From contig NZ_CP118166.1 in the NCBI RefSeq assembly GCF_028748065.1, forward strand, positions 2,619,501-2,683,500: a DNA stretch of 64,000 bases, in the 5' to 3' direction. Shown piece by piece: positions 63,633 to 64,000 of this stretch. The position numbers and the translations under genes were made by a program. The notes beneath the pieces were generated by a model. It was not told the DNA's origin. It worked only from the letters and a program-made list of their open reading frames with translations, and searched no databases. The DNA is from Hyphococcus flavus (GTDB lineage: Bacteria > Pseudomonadota > Alphaproteobacteria > Caulobacterales > Parvularculaceae). Numbering within the stretch: the stretch's first letter is position 1; each line of letters begins with the position of its first letter.

Positions 63633-64000
63633 ATGTTGAAATTCGTTTCGCGGGAACGTGAAACGCCAATGAAGCGAAATTCCGGCGAGCGTCGCCGGGA
63701 TTTTGACGAAATATATGCGCGTTTTGCTGATGATCATGCGAGTACGCAGGCGTCGCGATGCAGTCAGTGCGGCGTGCCGTTCTGTTCTGATCACTGTCCG
63801 CTTGGCAATGACATTCCCGACTGGCTGAAGGCGGTTGCTGAAGGACGGTTGGAAGACGCCTATGCGTTGTCATCGGCGACTAACAACATGCCTGAAGTCT
63901 GCGGGCGTATTTGCCCGCAGGACCGGTTGTGTGAAGGCTCATGCGTCATCGAACAGTCCGGTCATGGAACGGTGACGATCGGTTCCGTCGAGCAATACAT
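63633..64000 (+). CDS. gltD: Glutamate synthase small subunit, N-terminal part
   Basis: The gene runs off the window. The visible 122 residues (MLKFVSRERETPMKRN...) contain the Fe-S cysteine region CSQCGVPFCSDHCPLGNDIPDW and the later CGRICPQDRLCEGSC, followed by VTIGSVEQY, typical of NADPH glutamate synthase small subunits. GltD supplies electrons from NADPH to GltB for glutamate formation. A GGAGG at 63611-63615 lies far upstream of this ATG, so an earlier non-ATG start is conceivable. Its place after amtB fits nitrogen assimilation. Confidence 0.9.
   Translation, partial: MLKFVSRERETPMKRNSGERRRDFDEIYARFADDHASTQASRCSQCGVPFCSDHCPLGNDIPDWLKAVAEGRLEDAYALSSATNNMPEVCGRICPQDRLCEGSCVIEQSGHGTVTIGSVEQY

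Overview
The window reads as chromosomal DNA of an alphaproteobacterium. The left edge carries ntrX-trkA-trkH-dat-hfq-hflX, an order typical of that class, and the right edge carries a TorF-type porin, glnK, amtB and the start of gltD. I infer a marine or aquatic, Parvularculales/Hyphomonadales/Caulobacterales-like relative, but no rRNA or marker search was possible. Genes are dense, often with 0-4 nt spacing or overlap, and moderately GC-rich. I see no rRNA, tRNA, CRISPR array or transposase gene.

Layout. 1-6.8 kb: nitrogen response regulator NtrX (partial), potassium uptake (TrkA, TrkH), a D-amino-acid aminotransferase, Hfq, HflX and an inositol-phosphatase-family enzyme. 6.9-10.7 kb: a secreted unknown, then sulfate activation (CysD, with an unusual N-terminal DNA-binding-like extension, and CysN/C). 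10.9-14.6 kb: a GbsR/MarR regulator whose start codon lies in the centre of a 20-bp perfect palindrome, a small membrane/DCC-protein operon, a TSUP permease and a PRC-barrel lipoprotein. 14.8-19.9 kb: the methylcitrate cycle (prpD, prpB, prpC), interrupted by a GIY-YIG nuclease gene bracketed by inverted REP-like repeats and by two NTF2-fold genes. 19.9-27.6 kb: folE, enoyl-CoA hydratase, a CPA-type antiporter, a frameshifted histidine-kinase-like gene, a HerA-like ATPase and a membrane/TPR protein. 27.7-29.6 kb: two divergently transcribed secreted paralogues with a cysteine motif I do not recognise. 29.6-36.4 kb: an ankyrin protein, isoaspartyl peptidase, 1-phosphofructokinase, RadC, Map, SfsA and a TadG-like pilus protein. 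36.8-43.3 kb: an orphan Phd-like protein, a CinA-type protein, a TPR/monohaem cytochrome pair, SdaA, a membrane protein and a secreted unknown. 43.6-45.3 kb: an AT-rich, probably acquired TIGR04141/DUF6119 gene. 45.3-47.7 kb: uvrB.

The most unusual region is 47.8-60.8 kb. Four co-oriented RTX (glycine/aspartate-rich, Ca-binding) genes end in the same ungapped 621-nt cassette, including the stop codon, but carry different N-terminal heads: a beta-helix/choice-of-anchor-type head, a lysozyme-like head preceded by a lipoprotein gene, no head at all, and a propeller-like head. The last part of the cassette comes in two sequence types that alternate A-B-A-B, and copy 4 looks mosaic. A decayed copy of the 5' end of uvrB lies between RTX genes 1 and 2. 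I infer a family of type I-secreted proteins growing by duplication, head swapping and gene conversion. The lysozyme-like member with its adjacent lipoprotein is a candidate antibacterial effector/immunity pair. No type I secretion transporter genes are in the window.

Functionally, the edges deal with nitrogen control (NtrX, GlnK, AmtB, GltD) and the middle with sulfate activation, propionate catabolism, ion homeostasis and DNA repair.
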